Shown here one piece after another: positions 43,576 to 52,070 of a stretch of DNA of 64,000 nucleotides. The DNA lies in the NCBI GenBank assembly GCA_034435035.1, contig DAOTXW010000003.1, positions 1 through 64,000 on the forward strand, written 5' to 3'. The DNA comes from JAHEME01 sp034435035 (GTDB lineage Bacteria; Chloroflexota; Anaerolineae; Aggregatilineales; UBA3940). The notes under the pieces were generated by a model. The model was given only the letters and a program-made list of their open reading frames with translations, had not been told where the DNA came from and did no database searches. Every line of letters starts with the position of its first letter. Position 1 is the first letter of the stretch. Made by a program: the position numbers and the translations under genes.

Positions 43576-44070
43576 TCAGTGACCGTGGGCGCCGGCCTCG
43601 TGGACGTGCCCGTGCGCCAGCTCTTCCGATGTAGCGTCACGCAGCCCTGTGATCTCGATCTCAAAGTGCAGACGCTCGCCGGCCAGCGGGTGGTTGAAAT
43701 CCAACACAACGGTATCCCCATCAACTTCGACCACTTCGGCCTCGCCCTCATTGCCTTCATCGTCGATGATCGGGACGATCATCCCCACGGTTGGCGGAAC
43801 ATTGGGGGGGAAGTCGCTGCGTTTCAGCTCTCCGATATCCTCGGGGTCGTAATCCCCATAGCCATCTTCCGGCTCGACAATCACCGCCTGCTTCTCCCCC
43901 ACGCGCATGCCCTCCAGCGCGCGTTCCAGCCCCGGGATGATGTTGTCATGCCCGTGCAGATACATCAACGGGTCGTCCTGCTCGCTTTCCTCTACCAGCG
44001 TGCCGTCGTCGATGCGCAGCCGGTACTGGAGCGATACCACAACGTTTTTCCCTACTTTGTCAGGGGCCAT
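43576..44070 (-). CDS. slyD: SlyD-like FKBP peptidyl-prolyl isomerase
   Basis: 164 residues. FKBP domain start VVVSLQYRLRIDDGTLVEESE, the flap and NIIPGLERALEGMRVGEKQAV, with an inserted IF (chaperone) domain as in SlyD. PAGERLHFEIEI-like return strand, then a His-rich tail HGHVHEAGAHGH that may bind nickel or other metals. The ATG at 44070 has AGGAGA upstream. It acts as foldase and perhaps metallochaperone; no hydrogenase genes are in view. Confidence 0.9.
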   Translation of the reverse strand: MAPDKVGKNVVVSLQYRLRIDDGTLVEESEQDDPLMYLHGHDNIIPGLERALEGMRVGEKQAVIVEPEDGYGDYDPEDIGELKRSDFPPNVPPTVGMIVPIIDDEGNEGEAEVVEVDGDTVVLDFNHPLAGERLHFEIEITGLRDATSEELAHGHVHEAGAHGH

Positions 44071-44151
44071 TGGCTTTCTCCTGTTGCCTCTATCGGATTC
44101 ACCCCGTAAGCGCAAAGGCCAGGCTCAAGACCGCCCGGCCCTGCAGGCAGA

Positions 44152-44181
44152 AGTATACCCCCTGCAGGGCACGCTCACAAC
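44152..44181 (-). promoter_or_regulatory. slyD-tag promoter
   Basis: On the minus strand TTGTGA, 18 bases and TATACT. The spacer contains the 10-bp palindrome CCCTGCAGGG, and part of it (CCTGCAGG) recurs about 20 bases downstream (44140-44147), so a repressor site is possible. Confidence 0.55.
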
Positions 44182-44189
44182 GGGCGCAT

Positions 44190-44217
44190 TGTGTGCAGCC
44201 GGGCACGCGGTACAATC
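44190..44217 (+). promoter_or_regulatory. Promoter of the methyltransferase-SDR pair
   Basis: TTGTGT, 16 bases and TACAAT, giving a leader of about 16 bases with only a poor ribosome-binding site. Confidence 0.5.
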
Positions 44218-44239
44218 TGCATATTGCTCGCAGCCAGAG

Positions 44240-45028
44240 ATGCCTATGACCGCTCAGCCTCATTCTCCGCCGCAGGCCCCACTTCATGAATACGGGGAAA
44301 GTTATTTCCAGTCCTACAATTATGCTGATCGGCCGCTGGGCCGCTTCAGTATGTACTGGTTTGCCCGCCGCTATTATGCGAGGCTAGCGCGGCGCTTCGC
44401 GCCCCGCCGCCGCGCTACCGGGCGCCTGCTGGAGCTGGGATCGGGCCTGGGACATCTGACTGGCCTGCTCCAGGATGAATTCCACTGCATCGCCCTGGAT
44501 ATCGCCCTGTATGCCGCCCTTGAAACCCGGCGGAATGCGCCCCGGGCAGCCGCTCTGGTGGCCTCCGCCGATGATCTGCAGGTCTTTGCCGATGCCAGCT
44601 TTGACGTGGTGGTGGCGCTGCACCTTGTCGAGCATCTGGCCGATCCGCAGGGAGCGCTGCGGCAGATCAACCGCCTGCTGTCCGATGGCGGGTTGCTGCT
44701 GTTCGCCACTCCCAACCCGGATTATGCCCTGCGGCCCCTCAAGCACATTGAAGTCACACCCGACGCTATCTCGAAAGATCCCACGCATATCAATGTGCAT
44801 CCACCGGCGACCTGGTTGAGTTGGGCCAATGCTGCCGGCTTCCGCGTCCTTCGCCAGCTGGGGGATGGTTTGTGGGATGTGCCATATCTGCCGCTGATTC
44901 CTTCGCCGGCGCAGTTTGCGCTGTTCGGCTGGCCCAGCCTGATCCAGGTGCTAACAGCCCTGCCGCTGATCCCCCCTGCGCTGGGTGTGAACCTGATCAC
45001 GATTGCCCGCAAGGAGCGCAGCCTGTGA
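44240..45028 (+). CDS. Class I SAM-dependent methyltransferase
   Basis: 262 residues. SAM-binding motif I is LLELGSGLGHLTGLL; acidic motif II is IALDIALYA; VVVALHLVEHLADPQGALRQINRLLSDGGLLLFATPNPDY matches the UbiE/type-11 methyltransferase group. A hydrophobic C-terminal stretch (LIQVLTALPLIPPALGVNLI) could touch the membrane. Substrate unknown. An ATG 6 bases later is an equally good start. It overlaps the SDR start in GTGA. Confidence 0.8.
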   Translation: MPMTAQPHSPPQAPLHEYGESYFQSYNYADRPLGRFSMYWFARRYYARLARRFAPRRRATGRLLELGSGLGHLTGLLQDEFHCIALDIALYAALETRRNAPRAAALVASADDLQVFADASFDVVVALHLVEHLADPQGALRQINRLLSDGGLLLFATPNPDYALRPLKHIEVTPDAISKDPTHINVHPPATWLSWANAAGFRVLRQLGDGLWDVPYLPLIPSPAQFALFGWPSLIQVLTALPLIPPALGVNLITIARKERSL

Positions 45029-45939
45029 ACCCTGCTCAGGGGCTGTCCACGGCGGTAGTCGCTGCCTGCGGGGCGTGGTTGCTGCTGCGGGCGCTGCGCC
45101 GGGCCCTGCTGCTGGCCCGCAGGGATAAGCTGGCAGGCAGGGTGATCGTGATCACCGGGGCGTCCCGGGGGATCGGGCGGAGCCTGGCGATCCGGATGGC
45201 ACGGGCGGGCGCGCGTCTGGTGCTGACCGCGCGCCGTGTGGATCAGTTGGAGAAGACAGCGGCGGCCTGTCAGGCGGCCCGCCCGGATGTTGAGATCCTG
45301 ATCGTGCCGGCTGATATCACCCGGGCGGCACAGCGCGAAGCGCTGGTTCGCTCAGCCGTGGATCGCTTCGGGCATATCGACATCCTGATCAACAATGCGG
45401 GTATCATTCAGGGAGGTACGCTGGCCGGGGTTTCGCCGGAGTCGGTTTGCCGGCAGATCGAAACCAATCTCATCAGCCCGATGCTGCTCACGCAGTTAGT
45501 GCTGCCGGGGATGCTCGAGCGACGGGCCGGGCATATTGTGAACGTCGGCTCGGCTGCTTCCCGTCATGCGATGCCCTTCTTCGCGGCCTACAGCGCCAGC
45601 AAATACGGGCTGCTGGGCTTCACCGACAGCCTGCGCCGCGAGCTGGCCGACTATGGCGTGCGGGTGACTTTTGCCGGCCCGGGCTACACAGATACCGATA
45701 TGGTCGCCCATGCCCGACAGGCATGGCGCCGCATGGGTTTTCAGATGATGCCACCTGACCGGGTGGCCCGGCGCATCGCAGAGGGCATCATACTTGAACA
45801 GGCATCCGTGCATGTGGGGATGATAGAGACCCTCGGCGCCTGGCTGAATCCCGTAGCGCCCGGCCTGCTGGATCTATACTGGCGGATCTTGCCCCCGCGC
45901 AATCTCGGCGAGATCGCTGCTCGCCAGAAAACTGACTAA
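45025..45939 (+). CDS. Membrane-anchored short-chain dehydrogenase/reductase
   Basis: 304 residues. A hydrophobic N-terminal helix (VVAACGAWLLLRALRRALLLA) precedes a classical SDR: TGASRGIG for NAD(P), DILINNAG, and the catalytic YSASK with an upstream Ser in VNVGSAAS. The Arg after TGASR in the second strand (TARR) suggests NADPH. AAGGAG lies 8 bases before the GTG. Coupled to the methyltransferase, so both may act on one lipid-like substrate. The stop overlaps that of the opposite NUDIX gene. Confidence 0.82.
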   Translation: MNPAQGLSTAVVAACGAWLLLRALRRALLLARRDKLAGRVIVITGASRGIGRSLAIRMARAGARLVLTARRVDQLEKTAAACQAARPDVEILIVPADITRAAQREALVRSAVDRFGHIDILINNAGIIQGGTLAGVSPESVCRQIETNLISPMLLTQLVLPGMLERRAGHIVNVGSAASRHAMPFFAAYSASKYGLLGFTDSLRRELADYGVRVTFAGPGYTDTDMVAHARQAWRRMGFQMMPPDRVARRIAEGIILEQASVHVGMIETLGAWLNPVAPGLLDLYWRILPPRNLGEIAARQKTD

Positions 45940-46454
45940 CTCCGGTTGAGGGCCTCCAGCCAGCGGGCCAGCAAAAGGTGTGTGCTGGTAAAATCCGCTA
46001 TCTCCGAGAACAAAGGTAGATTATCGGGTGTGAAGAAGCGTGCATCCTCTGCGTCATCCTGAGGCAGCAGGGAGCCACCGGTTACGACCCCTTCAAACAG
46101 CAGTACGATGGATGCCGCGCCAGATTGGTCTCCTCCCAGCACATCGATCAGACCGCTGATCCTCACTTCCAGCCCGGTTTCTTCACGCACCTCGCGGAGG
46201 GCCGCCTCGCGCGGGTCCTCACCGTAGTCAACGAACCCGGCAGGCATTGCCCAGAGCCCTCTCTGGGGATCTACTGCCCGCTTGACCAGCAGCACCCGCC
46301 GCCTGTCAGTGACGAAGACCACCACAGCAACCTTCGGATCGCGGAAGTAGATGTACCCACATGCGGGGCAGACGCGGCGCTGCTTACCAAAGCGCAGCGC
46401 ATCGGTCAGGGGTTGCCCGCAGCGCGGGCAGAAGCGCATCTCAGCGGGGTCCAT
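45936..46454 (-). CDS. NUDIX hydrolase with N-terminal zinc ribbon
   Basis: 172 residues. A zinc ribbon (FCPRCGQPL...CPACGYIYF) is followed by a complete Nudix box, from the Gly of AGFVDYGEDPREAALREV through REETGLEV. The zinc ribbon plus Nudix order is like NudC, but the protein is shorter than the 255-residue E. coli NudC and lacks its N-terminal domain. It may hydrolyse NADH-type or other nucleoside diphosphates. It begins 7 bases after the anti-sigma gene ends. Confidence 0.8.
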   Translation of the reverse strand: MDPAEMRFCPRCGQPLTDALRFGKQRRVCPACGYIYFRDPKVAVVVFVTDRRRVLLVKRAVDPQRGLWAMPAGFVDYGEDPREAALREVREETGLEVRISGLIDVLGGDQSGAASIVLLFEGVVTGGSLLPQDDAEDARFFTPDNLPLFSEIADFTSTHLLLARWLEALNRS

Positions 46455-46461
46455 GGGGGGA

Positions 46462-47433
46462 TCAGCGAGAACGCGCCCGGCGAATGAGGAGGACCGCTGC
46501 CAGCATGGCAACGATCAGCACCGCAACGGCAGCAATCAGCAGCGCCAGGGGTGCAGCGTAGGCAGCCTGTGCACCGCCAGTCTGCGCGGATTCCGGCTCC
46601 TGCTCCACGGCGAAGGCTTCCAGGGTGGACTCTTCTGCCGGCTCAGCACTGCGTGCGCCCGGCTCGACCGCTGCCCCTCCGCCGGCAGCTTCGGCAGCTT
46701 TGGTGCTGGCTTCCTCGCCCGGCGTGCCAGCAGGCTGGCTGGTCGCCAGGTCGCCCTGGATTGCGGCGTTAGCGCTGTCCTCCGGAGCCGGCGCTTCACC
46801 GCCGCCGCCCGCGCCATCCGCGCCACCTTCCATCGGGCCGCCCCCGGCGCCATCCGCGCCGCCACCCATCCCTGGCGATGGCGCCGGGGCCATTTCGGCA
46901 GCGCCCGCTTCGGGAGCTGGCTGCTCAACAAACGGCTCAGCAGCGGGCGCCTCGGCGGCAGGCTCTTCGGCGGCCATGCCCATCTCGGGTTCCGCTTCAG
47001 CGGCTTCCATAGGCTGGGCGGCGGCGGCCGGCGCGGTATCCTGGGCAACCATCGCGGCCTCGGGCGCTGCTGCTGGCGTGCCCAGGCCCCCCTGCCGCGA
47101 GAGGATCACCGCTGCCGCGCAGACCAGGGTAAGCCCTGCCACCGCGCCTGCAGCAGCTAGCCGTGGCAGGCTGCCGGCCATCAGCCGATCCCACAGGGTG
47201 CGGCTGACCGGAGCGTCATAAACAGCTGGATCGAGTGTGAAATTGCGCGGAGCGCGCACACGCTCGGCCATCTTGAGCACCGCTACGGTGGCGCGCAGGG
47301 CCTCCAGCTCCTGCCGCAGTGCGGGATCGCGTGCCAGCCGCTGCTCCAGGGCGGCCTGCTCGCCGGCGGCAAGCTCACCGTCCAGGTAGGCATTCAATAG
47401 AATAAGGTCGCTTTCGCGTAGGGCTCCGGTCAC
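46462..47433 (-). CDS. Anti-sigma factor-like membrane protein, zinc-less
   Basis: 323 residues. The N-terminal about 60 residues (LLNAYLDGELAAGEQAALEQRLARDPAL) match the anti-sigma fold, but the HxxxCxxC zinc motif is absent. A transmembrane span (about 92-112) follows, then about 170 residues of Ala/Glu/Pro/Gly-rich sequence with a repeated GGADGAGGG, then a C-terminal span (LALLIAAVAVLIVAMLAAVLLI). The GTG start has little ribosome-binding sequence. Located directly downstream of the ECF sigma gene, it probably holds that sigma factor at the membrane. The disordered loop outside is unusual. Confidence 0.75.
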   Translation of the reverse strand: MTGALRESDLILLNAYLDGELAAGEQAALEQRLARDPALRQELEALRATVAVLKMAERVRAPRNFTLDPAVYDAPVSRTLWDRLMAGSLPRLAAAGAVAGLTLVCAAAVILSRQGGLGTPAAAPEAAMVAQDTAPAAAAQPMEAAEAEPEMGMAAEEPAAEAPAAEPFVEQPAPEAGAAEMAPAPSPGMGGGADGAGGGPMEGGADGAGGGGEAPAPEDSANAAIQGDLATSQPAGTPGEEASTKAAEAAGGGAAVEPGARSAEPAEESTLEAFAVEQEPESAQTGGAQAAYAAPLALLIAAVAVLIVAMLAAVLLIRRARSR

Positions 47434-47543
47434 CGCATGTTATCTCGTCGCTAAGCCCTGGCCTGCCTTCTGGCAGGCAGGGCAGCGGTCATTGGCATCT
47501 GATCAATCAGGGCCATACCCCGCTCTGCCCTGATCCCCGCCGA

Positions 47544-48146
47544 TCAGCTGTTCTCAGCATGTAGACGGTACGCTGCAGGCAAAAGTTCCGCATACCCCTG
47601 CAGGCAGTCGCGCAGGCTGGCTCGCGCACGGCTCAGGCGAGACTTGACGGTGCCCAGCGCCAGCCCGGCGGCCTGAGCGATCTCTTCGTAGCTCAGGCCT
47701 TCAATATCAGACAGCACCGCTACCATCCGCTGATCAGCGGACAGCGCCTGAAGGCAGTTGGTGATGGCCGCCTGCAGGTCCATGCGCTGTGCGTAGCTTT
47801 CCGGGTTTTCCGTGCGGGAGGCCAGCGAGGCGGTCGCCGCACTATCATCTTCTGTATACAGCGCATCCAGCGAGGCATCCGGGCGGCGCTTGCGGCGGCG
47901 CAGTTCGTCGTAGCAGGCATTTGTCACGATCCGCAGCAGCCATGCCTTGAAGGAACCCCCGCGGAAGGTACGGATCGCCCGGTAGGCGGAGATAAAGGCT
48001 TCCTGTGTGGCATCTGCTGCCGAATCGGGATCGCCCATCACCCGGTAGGCAACATTGAATGCCTGGTTCTGATAGTGCAGTACCAGGCTGTTGTAGGAAT
48101 TGACATCGCCCTGCTGGGCGGCATGGATCAGCGCCGATTCATCCAT
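47544..48146 (-). CDS. ECF RNA polymerase sigma factor
   Basis: 200 residues. Region 2: YNSLVLHYQNQAFNVAYRVMGDPDSAADATQEAFISAYRAI, with the -10-binding part after it; region 4: LSYEEIAQAAGLALGTVKSRLSRARASL helix-turn-helix. It is of the SigE/W-like group. The linker between regions is rather long and Ser/Ala-rich. It is followed by a membrane anti-sigma candidate. A promoter at 48208-48237 has a housekeeping form, so no autoregulation is evident from its sequence. Confidence 0.9.
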   Translation of the reverse strand: MDESALIHAAQQGDVNSYNSLVLHYQNQAFNVAYRVMGDPDSAADATQEAFISAYRAIRTFRGGSFKAWLLRIVTNACYDELRRRKRRPDASLDALYTEDDSAATASLASRTENPESYAQRMDLQAAITNCLQALSADQRMVAVLSDIEGLSYEEIAQAAGLALGTVKSRLSRARASLRDCLQGYAELLPAAYRLHAENS

Positions 48147-48207
48147 TAGTGTTAGTGCTGCACCGCCGTCCTGCGACTAAGTGCCGGTCAGGCGCTCCGG
48201 GAGCACG

Positions 48208-48237
48208 ATTGTAGCAGAAAATGCTGGCGCATCCCAA
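48208..48237 (-). promoter_or_regulatory. ECF sigma operon promoter
   Basis: On the minus strand TTGGGA, 18 bases and TACAAT, about 60 bases before the sigma gene. Confidence 0.55.
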
Positions 48238-48248
48238 CCGACCCATGG

Positions 48249-48254
48249 TATACT
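48249..48254 (+). promoter_or_regulatory. -10 element of tRNA-Leu
   Basis: TATACT ends 10 bases before the tRNA 5' end. No good -35 is seen. Confidence 0.45.
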
Positions 48255-48264
48255 GTCCCGCGCC

Positions 48265-48347
48265 GCCGGAGTGGCGGAACGGCAGACGCGACGCACTCAA
48301 AATGCGCTGCCCGCAAGGGCGTGTGGGTTCGAATCCCACCTCCGGTA
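48265..48347 (+). tRNA. tRNA-Leu (CAA anticodon)
   Basis: An 83-base class II tRNA. Acceptor GCCGGAG/CTCCGGT with a G-U first pair, anticodon arm ACGCA-CTCAAAA-TGCGC giving anticodon CAA, a long variable arm (TGCCCGCAAGGGCGT), T arm GTGGG-TTCGAAT-CCCAC and discriminator A. CCA is not encoded. Confidence 0.92.
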
Positions 48348-48416
48348 TCTGGGCTGGCCAGCCGTAACCTGCGCCAGCCTCTTTATTTCTGGGTGCTAAG
48401 CAGTAGAATTACAGCC

Positions 48417-48782
48417 ATGCGACGCGCATTATTGACTCTGCTGGTCGGCTTCGGGTTTGGCGCACTGGGCGGCGCCCTCTTTGGCTGGATGCAGCCGGTG
48501 TATGAAGTAGGTGCCACGCTGGATCGGCTGCACCCCGACTACCGGGCCGAGTATACCGTGATGGTCGGCGCTGCCTACGCGCAGGATGCCGACTGGGACC
48601 GGGCGCAGAGCCGCCTGGGCCGCCTGGCCGAGCCTGATCCCGCTGCCTATGTGGTGCTGCTCGCCGAGCAGTATATCGCCGAAGGCCGGAGTCCGGATGA
48701 TATCCGCAACCTGGTGCGGCTGGCGGCGCGCTTTGGCTATACGACCCCGCCCATGCAGCCCTATCTCCTGCCTGCGCCGTGA
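48417..48782 (+). CDS. Small membrane-anchored protein (paralogue A)
   Basis: 121 residues: one N-terminal span (LLTLLVGFGFGALGGALFGW) and an external helical domain with YTVMVGAAYAQDADWDRAQS. Its layout is repeated in the next gene and in the 12910 gene. TAGAAT lies at 48404-48409, just 7 bases before the ATG, and no ribosome-binding site is seen, so the mRNA may be leaderless. It stands 3 bases before the next gene. Function unknown. Confidence 0.7.
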   Translation: MRRALLTLLVGFGFGALGGALFGWMQPVYEVGATLDRLHPDYRAEYTVMVGAAYAQDADWDRAQSRLGRLAEPDPAAYVVLLAEQYIAEGRSPDDIRNLVRLAARFGYTTPPMQPYLLPAP

Positions 48783-48785
48783 CCG

Positions 48786-49664
48786 ATGGCTGATCCACCC
48801 TCACGCTTCCCATGGGCTGCTCTCCTGCTGGGCCTTATCCTCGGGGCTGCCGGCGGTCTTGCTTATGCCTGGTTCCTCAACCCGGTCACCCTGATCGATA
48901 TCGCCCCTCATCAGCTTGTTGTCGATGATCAACGGGCCTATCTGCTGTTGATCAGCGAGTCTTATCTATACGATCACGACCTCGATCGGGCACAGGCCCG
49001 GCTGGCCACGCTGCGGGTGCGGGATGCCGCCGCGCTGCTGAGCCAGGAAGCCGATCGGGCGCTGCTCAACGGCGCGGACCCTCGCGAAGTGCGAGCGCTG
49101 GCTGCCCTGGCCGAGGGGCTGGGCGCCAGCCCGATGGCCGCCGAAGTTTTTTCGGGCACTGACCCGGCTGCAGGTCCGGCCATTACTCCCACGATCACTG
49201 CTACCTTTGAAGGCATCCCTACCCTCACACCCACACCCGAAAGCCCGACAGCTATCCCGACATGGCTCATCCCAACGCCAACGGCAACTCCGGATTTCCT
49301 GATTGAGACGGAGATGGATCTGATCGCGCTGGAAACTATCTGCGAAGATGAGTATCCCGCCGGGCGTATCGAGGTCTATGTTGCCGATGCTCTGGAGCGC
49401 GGCATCCCCGGGGTGCGCGTGCTGGTGGAATGGGAGGGGAAGCAGGACAGCTTTCTCACCGGACTCAAGCCGGAGATCGATCGGGGGTATGGGGATTTCC
49501 AGATGGAGCCGTCCACGGTATACACCGTGACGCTGGTGGATCTTGCCGAGCCGGTGGTTGGCATTGACAGCTCGCCCTGCCTGACGCCCGCGGGTGTCTC
49601 CTCAACCCCGACCTACCGGCTGATCTTTGCTCCTGCGCCCCTTGACGCCAATGATGACGGATAG
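48786..49664 (+). CDS. Membrane-anchored protein with Pro/Thr stalk (paralogue B)
   Basis: 292 residues. N-terminal span (AALLLGLILGAAGGLAYAWF), a helical domain parallel to that of the gene before (YLYDHDLDRAQARLATL), then a Pro/Thr stalk (TPTITATFEGIPTLTPTPES) and a C-terminal beta domain (residues about 180-285) with GRIEVYVADALERGIPGVRV, resembling a carboxypeptidase-regulatory or Ig-like fold. It probably faces outside. Its end overlaps the next gene by 14 bases. Confidence 0.7.
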   Translation: MADPPSRFPWAALLLGLILGAAGGLAYAWFLNPVTLIDIAPHQLVVDDQRAYLLLISESYLYDHDLDRAQARLATLRVRDAAALLSQEADRALLNGADPREVRALAALAEGLGASPMAAEVFSGTDPAAGPAITPTITATFEGIPTLTPTPESPTAIPTWLIPTPTATPDFLIETEMDLIALETICEDEYPAGRIEVYVADALERGIPGVRVLVEWEGKQDSFLTGLKPEIDRGYGDFQMEPSTVYTVTLVDLAEPVVGIDSSPCLTPAGVSSTPTYRLIFAPAPLDANDDG

Positions 49665-51648
49665 GTGGCGGCCAGAGGACATCGACCGCGGCATTGCCGC
49701 TGCGCTGGCCGGGGCAGCGCTGGCTGTCTACCTGGCGACACTGGCCCCGACGTTAAGCTACGGCTCCCTGGATGGCCCTGAACTGGCCACTCTGCCCTAT
49801 CTGGCCGGGCTGGTGCATCCGCCCGGCTATCCGCTGTTTACCTGGCTGGGCTGGCTGTTCAGCCGTCTGCCGCTGGGCGAGGTCGCATACCGCCTTAACC
49901 TGCTCTCGGCGCTGATGGCAGCGGGCACGATCGGGCTGCTGTATGGGGTGATCGGGACCATGCTGAGACCCCTGTCGCTTCCGGGAACGCTGCGCCGTGC
50001 TTCGGCAGCCGGGGTATCGCTGCTCTTTGCTCTGACGCCGACCTTCTGGTCTCAGGCTACGATCGCTGAAGTCTACACATCCAATACTTTCCTGCTTGCG
50101 CTGCAGCTGGCGCTGGCGCTGCGCTGGGCACGCCTGGAGGCGGCGGCGCCGACGACCCCGCACAGGGGACCATCGCGGCGCTCACTGGGCGCGTTCGGGC
50201 TGGTCTGCCTGGCCTTCGCGCTCAGCAGCGGGACTCATCTCAGCAGCCTGGCCTTTGCGCCCGGCTACGCTCTTTTCGTCTGGATTACCAATCGCCATTT
50301 CGCCGTGAGCCCCCGGGCGCTGGCAGTCGGGCTTGGTAGCTTTGCCATCGGCATGCTCCAGTACATCTGGCTCCCCCTGCGGGCTGGAGGCCCTGGCAGC
50401 GCGATGAGCCTGTATCCGATGCCTGATAACTGGCAGGATTTCTACCGCTACACGCTGGGAGCCTTCGATGGGGCGCGCTTCGCCTATGAGCTGGCTGATG
50501 TGCCGGTGAGAGTGATCGTCTACCTGGATCTCCTGCGCCAGCAGTTTGGCCTCGCGGGCATTGGCATCGGGGTGGGCGGTCTGTGGGGTCTGGCTGTCCG
50601 CCAGCCGCGCCGCTGGTGGCTCCTGGCGCCGATGCTGCTGGCACACGGGGTGTTCTTTACCCAGTATATGGTCACCGATTTGCCAGTTTTCTTCATCCCG
50701 ATGCATCTGCTATTCGCCATTGCCCTTGGTGTGGGTGCAGGCGAAGGACTGAGGCTGATCGTCAGGTGGCTCGGCCCTCCGGGTGCAGCAGCGCCCTTTA
50801 CGGCGCGAGCGCCGTGCTGGCTGGCACTGGCTGCGATCCCCCTGATGCTGGTACCTGCAGCCGTGCGGATCCGCGCCGACTGGGCCCGCCAGGATCGGAG
50901 CCGGCAGGTTGCCATCCGGGATTTCTATCTCAACGTCTACGATCTGCTGCCTCCGGGCGCTGTTCTGCTCTCGCGGCTGGGCATTGGCGGCTATGATGCC
51001 TTCCACTGGCAGATGGTGTATGGCCTGCGCCCCGATGTCACAGTTTCCCCGTCCTCCGGCAGTCCGGAAGATTGGCTGGCAGCCGGGCAGCCGGTCTATT
51101 CGACGCTGCCGCTGCTCCCGGCGCGTCAGGATGATATCTGGGCCGTACCAATATTGCTGGCCCGAGCCGATGACGGTGATTTCGCGTCACTCTATCGCCA
51201 GCAGAGGGTGAATATCCTGTACCGTCTCAGCGCTGATCCGCCTGTGCTGCTGATTCCGGCGGCGCAGCCTGCCATTGTGCGGAACGAACGCCTCGCCGGG
51301 CTGACTCTGGTTGGCTACGATCTGGATTCAGGGCTGGCGCAGCCCGGGGGGCGCATCCGGCTGGCTCTCTACTGGGATGCTCACCGCCTGCCCCCCCGGA
51401 CGATCAGCACCTATCTGGGATCCATGCTGATGGAGTCGCATGCGCCGGGTTTTGGTTTGCTGACTCCCTCGGTGCAGGAGCAGCAGCCCGAGCCGGGGAA
51501 TCTGCTGGTCGAGAAGTACTGGGTAGTGATTCCCTCATCGGTCACGCCGGGAGCCTATCCGCTGGTTCTGGCGGTGGAAGGTGAACAGGTCACGCTGCAA
51601 ACCGTGAGGGTAGGAGGACGAGATGATGCCGCGATCCGATCAAGGTGA
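49651..51648 (+). CDS. DUF2723-like multispan membrane protein
   Basis: 665 residues. After a short N-terminus comes AVYLATLAPTLSYGSLDGPELATLPYLAGLVHPPGYPLFTWLG, matching the DUF2723/PMT-like start with an acidic residue in the first loop and the PPGYPL motif. About 12 spans follow. A C-terminal soluble part (from about 450) has a beta domain similar to those in membrane mannosyltransferases. It may transfer sugars outside the membrane. ATGs at 49651 and 49654 both overlap the gene before. Confidence 0.75.
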   Translation: MMTDRWRPEDIDRGIAAALAGAALAVYLATLAPTLSYGSLDGPELATLPYLAGLVHPPGYPLFTWLGWLFSRLPLGEVAYRLNLLSALMAAGTIGLLYGVIGTMLRPLSLPGTLRRASAAGVSLLFALTPTFWSQATIAEVYTSNTFLLALQLALALRWARLEAAAPTTPHRGPSRRSLGAFGLVCLAFALSSGTHLSSLAFAPGYALFVWITNRHFAVSPRALAVGLGSFAIGMLQYIWLPLRAGGPGSAMSLYPMPDNWQDFYRYTLGAFDGARFAYELADVPVRVIVYLDLLRQQFGLAGIGIGVGGLWGLAVRQPRRWWLLAPMLLAHGVFFTQYMVTDLPVFFIPMHLLFAIALGVGAGEGLRLIVRWLGPPGAAAPFTARAPCWLALAAIPLMLVPAAVRIRADWARQDRSRQVAIRDFYLNVYDLLPPGAVLLSRLGIGGYDAFHWQMVYGLRPDVTVSPSSGSPEDWLAAGQPVYSTLPLLPARQDDIWAVPILLARADDGDFASLYRQQRVNILYRLSADPPVLLIPAAQPAIVRNERLAGLTLVGYDLDSGLAQPGGRIRLALYWDAHRLPPRTISTYLGSMLMESHAPGFGLLTPSVQEQQPEPGNLLVEKYWVVIPSSVTPGAYPLVLAVEGEQVTLQTVRVGGRDDAAIRSR

Positions 51649-52060
51649 ACGCCGCTGGGCTGTGGCAGCGGTGATCCTGCTGCAGATTATTCTGCTGGTA
51701 GCCGCTTTCTCGCTGGGGGTGTATGTGGAACGGTATGGCCTGACCCGCGACGGGCTGGACACCAACAGCGCCGGCGCCCGGGCGCCATCCCCGACCGCAA
51801 CACGCCCCCTGCCGGCTGGCCTGACCGAACCCCCGCAGATGATCAGCCGCATCGTGTCAGTGAAGGCGGGCCAGATCGACCTGATCACGCCCGATGGCCC
51901 TTTTCCGATCTTTGTGGATGACGAGACCCGCTACGAACAGGTCAATGGCACGCCGCTGGATATCTCCGGGTTGCAGCCACAGATGGTTGTAGCAGTCTAT
52001 GGCGTGTACGCTGCAGACATGGCCAGCATCGACGCAGAGCGGGTTGTCGTTCTTCCCTGA
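51623..52060 (+). CDS. Small membrane-anchored protein with OB-like domain
   Basis: 145 residues: an N-terminal span (VAAVILLQIILLVAAFSLGVYV), a Pro/Thr linker and a C-terminal beta domain (ISRIVSVKAGQIDLITPDGP...VNGTPLDISGLQPQMVVAVYG). This part resembles the DUF5666 type of OB-fold. GGAGG lies 5 bases before the ATG, so the 26-base overlap with the gene before is real. Function unknown. Confidence 0.7.
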   Translation: MMPRSDQGERRWAVAAVILLQIILLVAAFSLGVYVERYGLTRDGLDTNSAGARAPSPTATRPLPAGLTEPPQMISRIVSVKAGQIDLITPDGPFPIFVDDETRYEQVNGTPLDISGLQPQMVVAVYGVYAADMASIDAERVVVLP

Positions 52061-52070
52061 TCGCGGGCGA

